The notes under the pieces were generated by a model. It saw only the letters and a list, made by a program, of their open reading frames with translations. It searched no databases and had not been told where the DNA came from. Both the position numbers and the translations under genes were made by a program. A stretch of DNA of 64,000 nt from Thainema sp966674685 (GTDB lineage: Bacteria > Cyanobacteriota > Cyanobacteriia > Phormidesmidales > Phormidesmidaceae). Position 1 is the first letter of the stretch. Each line of letters begins with the position of its first letter. Location: NCBI GenBank assembly GCA_966674685.1, contig CBKWJC010000017.1, positions 1 to 64,000 on the forward strand, read 5' to 3'. Shown here one piece after another: positions 7,151-16,621 of this stretch.

Positions 7151-9559
7151 TTACCGAGTTAGGGCAATTTGCTGGGCTGTTGATTGGATTGTAGGTAGGG
7201 GCACTTCTGCAAAGTAGCGCTGTTGAAACTGATCTTCTGCGATCGCAGCTAAAAATACCTGTAAGGCTTCCTCAAATTGCTGAGTTGCCCAGATTTCAGC
7301 GGTAGATGGTGTCTGTTTAATTTGAAGTTGATCATCCTGTTCGCTTACGTTGAATCCAGATTCAGCCAGCGTATCTAAGCCAAGCTGGAGGGTGCGATCG
7401 CAGATTTGAAATCGCTGCTTGAGTTGCGATCGCAAGACGGATTGCTGAGTCCGACTGAGATATTTGGCGATGCCGACAAGCTGTTGCCAAATTTCAGGTG
7501 GTGAGATCCAATGGGGTGGCGCATAGGCCATTGCTAGAGTTTGCTGAGACTTGGCTGCCTTCTGGAACAAGGGCATCAGGTCGTCCCAACTGCTGGGGCA
7601 GTTGCTGATTACAATCGGCTGATTCGACGGATCAGAATCAGATAAAACGGGACTGGTTAAAGATGTGGTGTGCTTGGTAGATTGATTGCCGTTTCGCTGA
7701 TCGACAATCCAGTTAAATTCGAAGGCCGAAGTTGATGTGTGGCTGGTGCTGCTCGGCTGAACGTCGATCAGGCGAATTTCGTATTTTTTACTGTAGGCGT
7801 TGAAATCCAGTTCTGCGATCGCATCACAGCGGCCTTGAGGTAAATCTTCGCGATAGTGATCCCACCAAATGCCCGGAAAGCCTGTGGGATTAGATTCATC
7901 GTAAATAGTAAACGTCGTTTTGAGATACTGTAGCTTTTGCCCCCGCAGGTCTTTAATTTTGGCGTTGGATGTCCCTTCAAACCAGCCGTCTTTAATCAGC
8001 AAACGGGGAATTGGATTGCCCATACCGTAAGGTTCCAGCAGCTTCAGCTCCCGAAATAGATCTCTACCCAGTTCTGCGACGGTTACCTGCAAATCCGCTT
8101 GCAGGACGGGTACGGTTGTCCGCCTAAACTGCTCAGGATGCTGACGCAACTGCTGATTGATGCTGTCAGCGAATAAGGGCACATTGCTCACAGGCAGACA
8201 CAGACCCGCCGCAAACGGGTGACCGCCGAACCGAGTCAGCAGGTGCTCCTGACCTTTGACCAGTTCATAGAGATCAATCCCGTTCACTGACCGTGCCGAT
8301 CCCCAGGCAAGACGTGATGTAGATGGTGCAGTGCCCTCAGCCAAATTACCTGGATTTGGAGACTCTTGATTGAGCAGGATGGCAGGTTTACCTGTACTTT
8401 GGGCCACTTGCCCTGCGGCCAAGCCTAAAATGCCGACGGGCCACTGCTCCCCTACAAGTACAACAACTTCAGTGGTGGATAAATCAATCTGAGCCAACTG
8501 CTGTTCAACCTGGCGCATGACATTGCGCTGCAGCTCTTTACGCCGTGCATTCGCTAGTTCCGTCTCCTCTGCCAGATGCCGACAGCGCTGCGGATCTTGA
8601 CTGGTCAGCAGCTCAACGCAGAACTTCGCATCCCCATGCACGCGACTGACGGCATTAATGCGTGGCCCCAAGCCAAAGGAGATATCTGTGGGGCGATCGC
8701 CTGCTCGTTTACAGAGTTCCAGTAGCCGCGCCACACCCGGACGGCGCGGCTGTTCACTTGTCAAGTTTCGCTGAAGCTGGTCGATGCCAATCTGGGCCAA
8801 ATAGCGACAGTCACCTCGCAGCTCTACCAAATCAGCAATCAGGCCAATCGCCACCAGATCCAGCAAATCGGCTAGCGGACGTTGGGGAATTGCTGGTGCT
8901 TCTAGGTATAAGGCTTCAACGAGTTTGTAAGCTACGGCAACACCCGAGAGCGAGGCCAGCGGATGCAGCGGCAGCAAGGCACGAGGGTTCAAAATTGCTG
9001 TTACAGGTGGGCGATGTTCAGGTAGCGTGTGATGATCGGTGACGATCACGTCCATGCCCAGTGCGATCGCATATTCAATTTCGCGCTGACTGGTGCTGCC
9101 CGTGTCGCAGGTGACGATCAGGTGGCAGTTTTGCTGGGCTAGGTACTCAATCCCCAAGCGGGACAACCCGTGGGACTCGGTGAACCGATTGGGAATGTAG
9201 TAAACCAGCCGCTGATGCTGCGGAAAAAATTCCCCCAGTCCATCCCACAGCACCGACGTTGCCGTTACGCCATCAGCATCAAAGTCGCCCCAAATGGCAA
9301 CTCGCTCCTGGTTCTCAAGCGCTTGCATCAATCGCTGAACCGCCCAGTGCATTTCATCGCCAAACTCCCACGGGCTAGCGGGCTGATACTGAGTGGGGTC
9401 TAGAAAACCGACAAGGTGGTTGCGATCGCGAATGCCCCGCTGCCATAGAAGCTGAGCCGTATAGCGCCCCGCATCTGGATGAAGCTGCTGTACCGTATCA
9501 ATCCAGTCACTGGGATAGTCTGGTTTGGAATGAACGTGCCACTGGAATGATGAGCTCAT
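7151..9559 (-). CDS. recJ: Single-stranded-DNA-specific 5'-3' exonuclease RecJ
   Basis: 802 residues with the DHH phosphoesterase core: GDFDADGVTATS near 90 and VTDHHTLPEHRPP near 175 supply Mn2+ ligands. The DHHA1 domain contains the GGHPFAAG motif near 445. RecJ degrades single-stranded DNA in RecF-pathway recombination and mismatch or base-excision repair. Bacterial RecJ is usually about 570 residues. The extra 200 or so C-terminal residues form a cyanobacterial-type extension of unknown role, with a probable winged-helix-like stretch near 700-770. No strong ribosome-binding site precedes the ATG. recO lies elsewhere in the window, at 59.6 kb. Confidence 0.93.
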   Translation of the reverse strand: MSSSFQWHVHSKPDYPSDWIDTVQQLHPDAGRYTAQLLWQRGIRDRNHLVGFLDPTQYQPASPWEFGDEMHWAVQRLMQALENQERVAIWGDFDADGVTATSVLWDGLGEFFPQHQRLVYYIPNRFTESHGLSRLGIEYLAQQNCHLIVTCDTGSTSQREIEYAIALGMDVIVTDHHTLPEHRPPVTAILNPRALLPLHPLASLSGVAVAYKLVEALYLEAPAIPQRPLADLLDLVAIGLIADLVELRGDCRYLAQIGIDQLQRNLTSEQPRRPGVARLLELCKRAGDRPTDISFGLGPRINAVSRVHGDAKFCVELLTSQDPQRCRHLAEETELANARRKELQRNVMRQVEQQLAQIDLSTTEVVVLVGEQWPVGILGLAAGQVAQSTGKPAILLNQESPNPGNLAEGTAPSTSRLAWGSARSVNGIDLYELVKGQEHLLTRFGGHPFAAGLCLPVSNVPLFADSINQQLRQHPEQFRRTTVPVLQADLQVTVAELGRDLFRELKLLEPYGMGNPIPRLLIKDGWFEGTSNAKIKDLRGQKLQYLKTTFTIYDESNPTGFPGIWWDHYREDLPQGRCDAIAELDFNAYSKKYEIRLIDVQPSSTSHTSTSAFEFNWIVDQRNGNQSTKHTTSLTSPVLSDSDPSNQPIVISNCPSSWDDLMPLFQKAAKSQQTLAMAYAPPHWISPPEIWQQLVGIAKYLSRTQQSVLRSQLKQRFQICDRTLQLGLDTLAESGFNVSEQDDQLQIKQTPSTAEIWATQQFEEALQVFLAAIAEDQFQQRYFAEVPLPTIQSTAQQIALTR

Positions 9560-9680
9560 ATTGCGATCGCGAATGCGACTTGAGGTACTTAACTTCCATC
9601 TTGCCCTAAACTTCGAAGTGGTTGTCTAGCCTACGCATCGCGCCGACCAAACAACCACTTCGGGTTGATAAAAGCATGCC

Positions 9681-10634
9681 CTAAAGTAGGACAGTATCGC
9701 CTGTCACGTCTAAACGCTTGAAATTGCTGAGTATCATGTACTGCTCGGCCAGTGCTTCAGACGCTTCGGGGGATATCCAGCCCATCTGACGCAGCAGATG
9801 CAGCGCTACGGCATGTTTGGCTCGTTTAGAACCGTCCAGCACCTTGATAGCAAGCCCTAGCCCTTGTCCCACTTTACCAATGCACTGAATTCCTTCCGCA
9901 CCCGCCTTACTGACCAGTTCCCCTTCACTCTTACGCATGAGTTCCGTATCAAACTCACCTTCACCCGAAATCATCTCAGGATAGTGGGTCATGGCGCGAA
10001 TAATCCGCTCCATTTCCAAACTCGTGCCGGAAGACAACTGGGCATATAGCGTCGCCATTTGCGCCAACTGCATGAAGTAGGTCGGTGCACCACAGTCATC
10101 ATGGGCACAGATAAACTCATCAGCTGGCATCTTCAGCAAATCCGAAATCCGGGACAGAATGAGCTGTTGCACCGGATGATTGCGGTCGAGATAGGAATTA
10201 AGCGGCCAGCCCTGCATCTGACAGACTACTAACATGCCTGCATGCTTTCCAGAACAGTTGTGCTGAAGCGGACTTCGCTTATCGGGCGGTATAGGACACT
10301 GCAATTCAGATGCATCCACATTGGCCCGCCACAACACATGAAACGCCTGTCGGGCTTGCTCAATATGCCCTCGATGGGAACTGCACATAATCGCTAAATC
10401 GCGATCGGAGAGCTGAAACCGCTCTAGCGCACCAGTAGACGCGACGGCTAGCGCTTGAAAGGGCTTAAGCGCTGAACGAATGAACGTGCCCGTTTCTGGA
10501 TTACCCGCCACCGACAGCACCCGGCCTCGGTCGTCACAGACAACCGCCTCGACATGATGAACCGATTCAACAATGCCTTCTCGTAATAGTTGCACTTGCA
10601 GATCGTGGGTCTGCGTTCGTTTTCCCCTAGTCAT
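9681..10634 (-). CDS. L-asparaginase II family protein
   Basis: About 317 residues from the ATG at 10634 (MTRGKRTQTHDLQVQLLREG). An upstream TTG at 10670 would add 12 residues but is the weaker start. The protein matches the asparaginase II (PF06089) family, which is unrelated to classic EcAII. Recognisable blocks are SALKPFQALAVASTGA, CSSHRGHIEQA, HNCSGKHAGMLVVCQ, HDDCGAPTYFM and MISGEGEFDTELM. It probably hydrolyses L-asparagine to aspartate and ammonia in the cytoplasm. Substrate range is inferred from the family. A short spacer separates it from recJ on the same strand. Confidence 0.88.
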   Translation of the reverse strand: MTRGKRTQTHDLQVQLLREGIVESVHHVEAVVCDDRGRVLSVAGNPETGTFIRSALKPFQALAVASTGALERFQLSDRDLAIMCSSHRGHIEQARQAFHVLWRANVDASELQCPIPPDKRSPLQHNCSGKHAGMLVVCQMQGWPLNSYLDRNHPVQQLILSRISDLLKMPADEFICAHDDCGAPTYFMQLAQMATLYAQLSSGTSLEMERIIRAMTHYPEMISGEGEFDTELMRKSEGELVSKAGAEGIQCIGKVGQGLGLAIKVLDGSKRAKHAVALHLLRQMGWISPEASEALAEQYMILSNFKRLDVTGDTVLL

Positions 10635-10722
10635 GGCTAAGACTCTGACATACTGCGATTTGATCTGCAATAGCTTGTTTGAAAATCGTTGGTAATTGTA
10701 AGCCTAGCGCCCTCGTGCCGTG

Positions 10723-11220
10723 TTACATCCAGTGCCAAATTGCAATACTCGTTAACCAAAAAGCAGCGACTCCCCCGAATGTGCGGCGTAACCGCTGAAA
10801 AATAGGTTCGATTTCATAGCTAACAATTAAGCGATCGCGAGTTAAAACTTCTTTCGGTTTAATCCAGCTTTGTCCGTCATACCAGCCTGATTCCTCATAG
10901 GGAATCACCGCCCGAAACAAGCGGTGACGGACATAGCGCCAGCCTAAATAAAGCTGCACGAGCGCTAAGCTCGGTAGAACCGATGCTCCCACCAAGGTAC
11001 TCAAGCCGAAATGGATGGGCAGTTTTTCCCAAGAAAAGCTAACTGCTGCGATCGGGGCAGTCAGGACGCATCCAATCAGCCAGAGGACAAAAAAAGGCTT
11101 AATGTAGCCGATGACACTGCGAGTAGCCCACCCATAGAACCAGGACTCCTTTAGTCCCTGATATTCGTTGACAGGCTGCTGCTCGAAGGGTACCGGGCAA
11201 ACAGAGATAGGCGACTTCAT
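10723..11220 (-). CDS. CGLD27-family (DUF1230) membrane protein
   Basis: About 165 residues from the ATG at 11220; the TTG at 11232 is an alternative. The N-terminal signature CPVPFEQQPVNEYQGLKESWF is diagnostic of the CGLD27 family found in cyanobacteria and plastids. Two central membrane helices (about 40-62 and 70-93) and a likely C-terminal one (TFGGVAAFWLTSIAIW) suggest a thylakoid or plasma-membrane location. In algae and plants the family is linked to photoprotection and iron limitation. The molecular function is unknown. Confidence 0.85.
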   Translation of the reverse strand: MKSPISVCPVPFEQQPVNEYQGLKESWFYGWATRSVIGYIKPFFVLWLIGCVLTAPIAAVSFSWEKLPIHFGLSTLVGASVLPSLALVQLYLGWRYVRHRLFRAVIPYEESGWYDGQSWIKPKEVLTRDRLIVSYEIEPIFQRLRRTFGGVAAFWLTSIAIWHWM

Positions 11221-11423
11221 AGCGTTAGACAAGGCGACTCATCCCACAAAGCAGTTTGATCTTAAAGCAAGCGACTGTTGTTTTAGTGTAGCGAGAGAAG
11301 CGAATAGTACGACAGTCATTCGGTATTCACGAGTGATGTTTTGTTACGTTGAGCCAATCAACCTAACAAAACACCCCTAAGCACAAAGGCCGCTAGTACA
11401 ATCCTGTCTGGTAGCCTACTAGC

Positions 11424-13205
11424 CTACTCTTGGACTTCACCTGAACTGGTGCCGTTAAAGTAGGCTTCCAAGACTTGCTTGACCATCGGCCCCGCTACCG
11501 AACCGCCGCCACCACCGGAATGTTCACCGAATGCTACGACCACAATTTCGGGATCATCCACTGGCCCGTAGCCCCCAAACCAAGCATGGCTTTCTCCAGG
11601 TGGCGCTTCTGCCGTGCCGCTTTTTCCGGATACAGGAGGCAAGGTTGAGGTATTGAGGACGGTGCCTGTACCGCGTGTTACAACCTGACGTAACCCTTGC
11701 TCAAGGATTCGGATAGTTTCTGGGCTGATGTTGAGCGGTTCGCGCCAATCGTCTGCCACTTCATCTGTTTTCATAAAGTGGGGCGTGACTTTGTAGCCCC
11801 CATTGGCTGCGACTGCGAACATGACGGCAACTTGCAGCGGTGTCGCTTGCAAATAGCCTTGGCCGATGGACATGTTGATGGTATCTCCTAGATACCATCC
11901 TTCGCCGATACTTTCTTGCTTCCAGGCTTCATCGGGCACGAGCCCAGCCGATTCTTCGCTCGCTAGTTCAACTCCGGTTTTGGAGCCAAAGCCGTAACGG
12001 CGCGTCCACTGAATTAGCGGCTGTTCTCCCATGCGGCGGGCAACTTGGTAGAAGAAGGTGTCACTACTCCAGGCCATTGCCCCAGGAAATCCAAGTGGGC
12101 CAAATCCGGCGTTATTCCAATCCCAGAATTGAATGCCGCCAGCGGTAATGTAGGGATAGGTTGGTAATACAGTTGATGATGGAAAACTGCCTGATTCGAT
12201 AGCAGCTGTTGTGGTGATGATCTTGTAGGTACTGGCTGGTGGATAGGCCTGAAGTGCGCGGTTCACAAAGGGAAACTGAGCACTTTGGAGTTGAGCCCAC
12301 TGCTCGTCGGTGATGTACGTTGAAAATAGGTTGGGATCGAATGTGGGACGGCTAACCATTGCCAAAATACCGCCCGTATCTGGATTCATTGCCACGATCG
12401 CGCCAATTCGGTTGCCGAGGGCTTTTTCTGCTGCACGCTGTAGATTGAGATCCAGCGTAAGCTGCACATCGTTTCCGGATTGAGAAGGCTTCTCGCCAAT
12501 GATACGAATGACTTGACCCGCACCATCAACTTCAACTTGGCGTCCGCCCCACTCGCCGCGTAGCTGCGGTTCGAAGGCCGATTCTACGCCCATCTGGCCT
12601 ACTACATCACCGAGGCGGTAGCCCTCATCTTCTAGGGTGATCAGCTCTTCATCGGTGAGTTCACCTGTGTAGCCGAGCACATGGGCTGCGGTATCGCCAT
12701 AGGGATAGTTGCGGACGGCTTCGGCTTCGACCCCAACGCCCGGCAGTTCGCGACTAAATTCTGCGATCGCAGTTGCTTGAGCTGGACTGATGCCACGGGC
12801 AATGGGAACCAGCGATGGTGAAGTATAGCCAGCCTGCTCTAGCTTGTCGCGAATTTCATCTTCTGGGATTTCTAAAATCCTGGATAGGCGCGACACAATG
12901 ATTGGCCACTCCTCTTCTTTCCGCTCAACTGGCCATAAAAACACTGCATAGGACAGTCGGCTTCCGGCTAAAATTTCACCGTTTCGGTCGATGATCTTGC
13001 CTCGCTCTGGGCGACGCGGCATGAGACGAATACGATTTTCCTCCGCGAGTTCTCGATTTCGCTGTCCTTCCACAAGCTGAAGATAGAACAAACGGGTACC
13101 CATGCCCATAAACAGAGCAACACTCACCAGTAACATGACAATGACGGACTGATAAGAACGTCCAACTGTCTTAGTTGATTTCGCATCAAACGAGGAAGAG
13201 GCCAT
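11424..13205 (-). CDS. mrdA: Penicillin-binding protein 2 (peptidoglycan D,D-transpeptidase)
   Basis: 593 residues, a class B PBP. A single N-terminal membrane anchor (about 20-43) precedes the dimerisation domain with RGKIIDRNGEILA at 68-80. The transpeptidase domain has the active-site S325-T-Y-K328, the second motif S380-S-D and the third motif K528-S-G-T. PBP2 cross-links peptidoglycan during lateral elongation. The RodA partner is not in the window. The C-terminal tail is short, as in PBP2 rather than PBP3/FtsI, though cell-shape roles in cyanobacteria differ. All catalytic residues are intact. Confidence 0.93.
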   Translation of the reverse strand: MASSSFDAKSTKTVGRSYQSVIVMLLVSVALFMGMGTRLFYLQLVEGQRNRELAEENRIRLMPRRPERGKIIDRNGEILAGSRLSYAVFLWPVERKEEEWPIIVSRLSRILEIPEDEIRDKLEQAGYTSPSLVPIARGISPAQATAIAEFSRELPGVGVEAEAVRNYPYGDTAAHVLGYTGELTDEELITLEDEGYRLGDVVGQMGVESAFEPQLRGEWGGRQVEVDGAGQVIRIIGEKPSQSGNDVQLTLDLNLQRAAEKALGNRIGAIVAMNPDTGGILAMVSRPTFDPNLFSTYITDEQWAQLQSAQFPFVNRALQAYPPASTYKIITTTAAIESGSFPSSTVLPTYPYITAGGIQFWDWNNAGFGPLGFPGAMAWSSDTFFYQVARRMGEQPLIQWTRRYGFGSKTGVELASEESAGLVPDEAWKQESIGEGWYLGDTINMSIGQGYLQATPLQVAVMFAVAANGGYKVTPHFMKTDEVADDWREPLNISPETIRILEQGLRQVVTRGTGTVLNTSTLPPVSGKSGTAEAPPGESHAWFGGYGPVDDPEIVVVAFGEHSGGGGGSVAGPMVKQVLEAYFNGTSSGEVQE

Positions 13206-13846
13206 AGATTTGTCGTGTAGCTAGCTGAGTATCCGGACGCTAAGGAACGTGAATTTAATAAAGTGAAATCTCTGGGGTAGGGACACGGCATTGCCGTGTC
13301 CCTACGGATGAAATGATTGCATAGACTATTGAATTCACAATCCTAAGCGGCTAAGAACGAATAAATAGATATGAGACGTTTGTGAAACGATCCTGTTGCA
13401 GCACGATTACGAAGCCATTGCGGTTTTTGTAACGGCACTGAAACATTCTCTCTAGAATAGCGTTATCCTTTGTGCCAGTGAAAGCCCAATCGTGAAGCTT
13501 CTCCGTCAGACACCTATTTGGTTGCATCCGTCAAAAGTGGGTATTCTAAAAACACCTGATCACTACTCATGATCACTCTAATGACGAGAATCAAGCTCAA
13601 ATGTTCTGGCTAGCTGGCTATTTCTGCTTAAACTGGCCTAACTGGGCAATCCCAGAGATTTTTCATAATCTATTGCATCATCTGAGCACCCCCTGTAAAA
13701 ATCAATAAAAATCTGTCCCAAGAAACTGATTCTTAGGACTAGCTATGATGATTGCTCGTCTGTACATCTTTGCTTTCGTAAACCATAGAGCTTAAATCGT
13801 CACGGATTGGAGTCATCCAACCGGGCCCTATCGCACCTACCCAACT
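13206..13846. other. Long spacer between mrdA and potA with a palindromic repeat
   Basis: About 640 bp between divergent genes, with no convincing ORF. It holds the near-perfect palindrome GTAGGGACACGGCA (13277-13290), a single T, then its complement (13292-13305). This is a short interspersed palindrome common in cyanobacterial genomes. The segment next to potA presumably carries its promoter and a long leader, but no clear boxes or riboswitch-like structure were seen. Confidence 0.5.
13277..13305. repeat. Short interspersed palindrome (GGGACACGGCA type)
   Basis: Two 14-bp arms with a 1-nt loop: GTAGGGACACGGCA and TGCCGTGTCCCTAC. This motif is widespread in filamentous cyanobacteria, by general knowledge. 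No T-run follows, so it is scored as a repeat rather than a terminator. Confidence 0.7.
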
Positions 13847-14986
13847 ATGTCCCAAACTGCCGCGCTTCATTCATCACTTGAGCAAACCCACGACCGCCTA
13901 GATGTTCAACTACGTCAGGTCTCAAAGGGATTCAATGGTGAATATGCCGTCGAATCCATCAACCTCGATATTCGCAAAGGTGAATTCTTTAGCATTCTCG
14001 GCCCATCCGGTTGTGGTAAGACAACGACCCTACGCCTAATTGCTGGATTTGAAGATCCCTCCACTGGAGATGTGATGATTCAGGGGCAGGCGATGAATCG
14101 GGTGCCAGCTTATCGGCGTCCGGTCAATACCGTGTTTCAGAGCTATGCCTTGTTTAACCACATGACGGTGTGGGATAACGTGGCATTTGGCTTACGGATT
14201 AAAGGACAGACCCGGGTAGAAATCCGAGAGCGAGTTGGGGAAGCCCTTCAACTGGTCAAGATGGAATCATTTGCTAGACGCTATCCCCGTAATCTATCTG
14301 GTGGTCAACAGCAGCGGGTAGCGCTGGCGCGGGCATTGGTGAATCGACCTGCGGTTGTACTGTTGGATGAGCCACTGGGAGCTTTAGACCTGAAGTTGCG
14401 TAAAGAGATGCAGGTTGAACTGTCTAACTTGCACCAGCAGCTTGGCGTCACGTTTGTTATGGTGACCCATGATCAGGAAGAAGCGCTCTGTTTGTCCGAT
14501 CGCATTGCTGTGATGCATAACGGCCATATTGAACAAATCGGCACGCCGAGCGAAATTTATGACTATCCCAAAACCCCCTTTGTCGCTGACTTTATTGGGG
14601 ACACCAACCTGATGAGTGGTGAGGTTGCTCATACCGATGCCGCCATGCTCAAAGTCAAAACTCAAACGGGCTTAGATGTGATGGTGAAACTACTGGGGCA
14701 GGGCATTACGCTTGGGATGACTGAGTCAGTGGTGGTTAGCGTTCGGCCTGAAAAAATTCAGTTGAGTCTAGATCCGCCTACCCATCAGATTGATAACTGC
14801 TTTGAAGGGCAGTTGAAGCATGTGATGTACCTCGGCACTCATATGCACTGTTTGGTACAGCTCGCATCGGGAGATCATATTACGGTGCTACAGCCCAATA
14901 AGGTTGGAGCACTTCTAGAAACGCATCGTTCGGTTTATGCCTATTGGGATGCAGCGGACTGCCGCGCCCTTAGCTATCCGGCCTAG
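13847..14986 (+). CDS. potA: Spermidine/putrescine ABC transporter ATPase
   Basis: 379 residues. The ATPase domain has Walker A GPSGCGKTT at 52-60, Q-loop FQSYALF near 97, signature LSGGQQQR at 149-156 and Walker B VVLLDEP at 169-175. A C-terminal TOBE-type regulatory domain follows (about 290-370, containing SVRPEKIQLS). It energises import of polyamines through PotB and PotC with the binding protein PotD. The operon order A-D-B-C differs from E. coli A-B-C-D. The nearly 400-bp gap to potD may hold a second promoter. Confidence 0.93.
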   Translation: MSQTAALHSSLEQTHDRLDVQLRQVSKGFNGEYAVESINLDIRKGEFFSILGPSGCGKTTTLRLIAGFEDPSTGDVMIQGQAMNRVPAYRRPVNTVFQSYALFNHMTVWDNVAFGLRIKGQTRVEIRERVGEALQLVKMESFARRYPRNLSGGQQQRVALARALVNRPAVVLLDEPLGALDLKLRKEMQVELSNLHQQLGVTFVMVTHDQEEALCLSDRIAVMHNGHIEQIGTPSEIYDYPKTPFVADFIGDTNLMSGEVAHTDAAMLKVKTQTGLDVMVKLLGQGITLGMTESVVVSVRPEKIQLSLDPPTHQIDNCFEGQLKHVMYLGTHMHCLVQLASGDHITVLQPNKVGALLETHRSVYAYWDAADCRALSYPA

Positions 14987-15376
14987 TGCTTGACCATTGT
15001 TTGTTGGCTATGCATTAGTAGAGCTAAGGGTTGGGGATGATTTAGATTTGAAAACCAAATCTTGCCTCTGGATTAAGTCGAATTGTATAAAAAACGTGTC
15101 GAGTCAGCAAATCACCCCGGTAGACTATACAGAAATTTGTGGCTTTCTGGGGCACGGTCTGGCTGGTGTGCCTTAGTGCTACAACTTTAGTGCTGCAAGG
15201 AGTTGTGAAGGTGTTTTGCAATTCTGCAACTCAGCATTGGCCTTCGCTTTTGTTGATGAGCGCGTCAGCCTAATAGGTTAGTCGGTGATTTGCCCCTAGT
15301 TGGATCCAAACCGCGATCGCATATTGTCAAGCCATATTGTCAAAGCACTGTCCTATATCGAAGAGTTTGGGAGGAA
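14987..15376. other. Spacer between potA and potD
   Basis: No gene is seen. A 13-bp near-tandem repeat (CATATTGTCAAGC then CATATTGTCAAAG) lies at about 15319-15345, just upstream of the potD start. There is no obvious hairpin terminator after potA, so read-through transcription is possible. Confidence 0.4.
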
Positions 15377-16555
15377 ATGGTGCGTTCAAACTATTCAAAA
15401 CAACGGTTCTATGGTGGTCAGGCTCGTCGCTTTGCCTCCACGCGGCGACATTTTTTACAGGGGTCAGCAGCGGCTCTGACTGCCGTACTGCTGTCTAATT
15501 GCCAACGCGGAATTTCGGATGTGCAGTCGGCGGATACTGAGTCAGACGCAACCGCAGCCAATGGTTCTGCTGGTGGCGATGCAGAAACGCTGCATGTTTA
15601 CACCTGGGCGGATTATACCGATGATGAACTCGCCAAACGCTTTACTGAGGCTACAGGATATCCCGTTGTCGTCGATATTTATGATTCCAACGAGACGATG
15701 CTGGCTAAGATGCTAGCGGGTGGCGGCAATGCCTACAGCATTATTTACCCGTCTGACTACACCGTTGAAATCATGCGGGATGAGCATGACATGCTCATGG
15801 AACTGGACAAGTCAAAAATCAAGGGCTTGGATCAGCTAAACGACAAGTGGCAAAGTCCGGTCTATGACACCAACAATACCTATAGTGTGCCGATTAGCTG
15901 GGGAACGACGGGTTTGCTCTACAACACGGAGTTGGTGAGTAGTGAGCCAGAGGATTGGGCGTATCTCTGGGATAACCAGGCGTCGCTCTCCCGCCGGATG
16001 TCGCTGCTGGACGATGCGCGGGAAACGATGGGTGCAGTGCTGCGCTCTCTAGGCTATTCCTATAATTCGACTGATCCGGCTGAGATTGAGGAAGCCTACG
16101 AGCGATTGAGAATCCTGAAACCTGCGATCGCATCGTTCCAGTCTTTCGGCTACGAAGATCAGCTGATTGGCGGCGATCTGATTGTGGCGATGGCTTACTC
16201 GGTAGATGCGATCGCAGCGACGCTGGAAAATCCGCAGTTGAACTACATCGTGCCCAGCAGTGGCTCATCGGTCTGGACGGATACGATGGTGATTCCCAAA
16301 AATGCGCCTAATCCAGAGGCGGCCTATGCCTGGATTAACTTCATGCTCCAGCCAGAAGTTTCTGCTCTAGCGGTTGAGCGACTGACGTTTGCGACACCGC
16401 TGAAGTCTGCCTTCGAACTGCTACCAGACGAACTGAAGCAGAACAACAAGCTGTTTCCGTCTGAAGAGGTACTGGCTAATTGCGAAGGCATTGCGCCCGT
16501 GGGTGATGCGACTGAGCTGTACGATCAGTACTGGACGGAAATTACCAGTGCGTAA
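15377..16555 (+). CDS. potD: Spermidine/putrescine-binding lipoprotein
   Basis: About 392 residues from the ATG at 15377; a TTG at 15290 in frame would add 29 residues. The N-terminus reads STRRHFLQGSAAALTAVLLSNC, which combines a twin-arginine-like RRHFL with a lipobox ending in Cys, so export by Tat followed by lipidation is likely. The mature part begins LHVYTWADYTDDELAKRF, typical of PotD/PotF solute-binding proteins. It captures polyamines outside the plasma membrane and delivers them to PotBC. GGAGG lies only 2-3 nt before the ATG, which is unusually tight. The permease genes follow directly. Confidence 0.92.
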   Translation: MVRSNYSKQRFYGGQARRFASTRRHFLQGSAAALTAVLLSNCQRGISDVQSADTESDATAANGSAGGDAETLHVYTWADYTDDELAKRFTEATGYPVVVDIYDSNETMLAKMLAGGGNAYSIIYPSDYTVEIMRDEHDMLMELDKSKIKGLDQLNDKWQSPVYDTNNTYSVPISWGTTGLLYNTELVSSEPEDWAYLWDNQASLSRRMSLLDDARETMGAVLRSLGYSYNSTDPAEIEEAYERLRILKPAIASFQSFGYEDQLIGGDLIVAMAYSVDAIAATLENPQLNYIVPSSGSSVWTDTMVIPKNAPNPEAAYAWINFMLQPEVSALAVERLTFATPLKSAFELLPDELKQNNKLFPSEEVLANCEGIAPVGDATELYDQYWTEITSA

Positions 16556-16621
16556 GCATCGTCGGCTACAATCGAGCACTGCTGTAGGGGCAGGTTGAGC
16601 ATTCAATCGATAGGTGAATCT

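Noticed and set aside
8662..9042. A 126-codon plus-strand frame inside recJ
   Set aside because: It is a shadow of the recJ reading frame on the opposite strand, rich in Ala, Arg and Pro, with no independent support.
13206..13846. Possible polyamine or other riboswitch upstream of potA
   Set aside because: I could not find a convincing conserved structure; only a dispersed palindrome near mrdA is clear.
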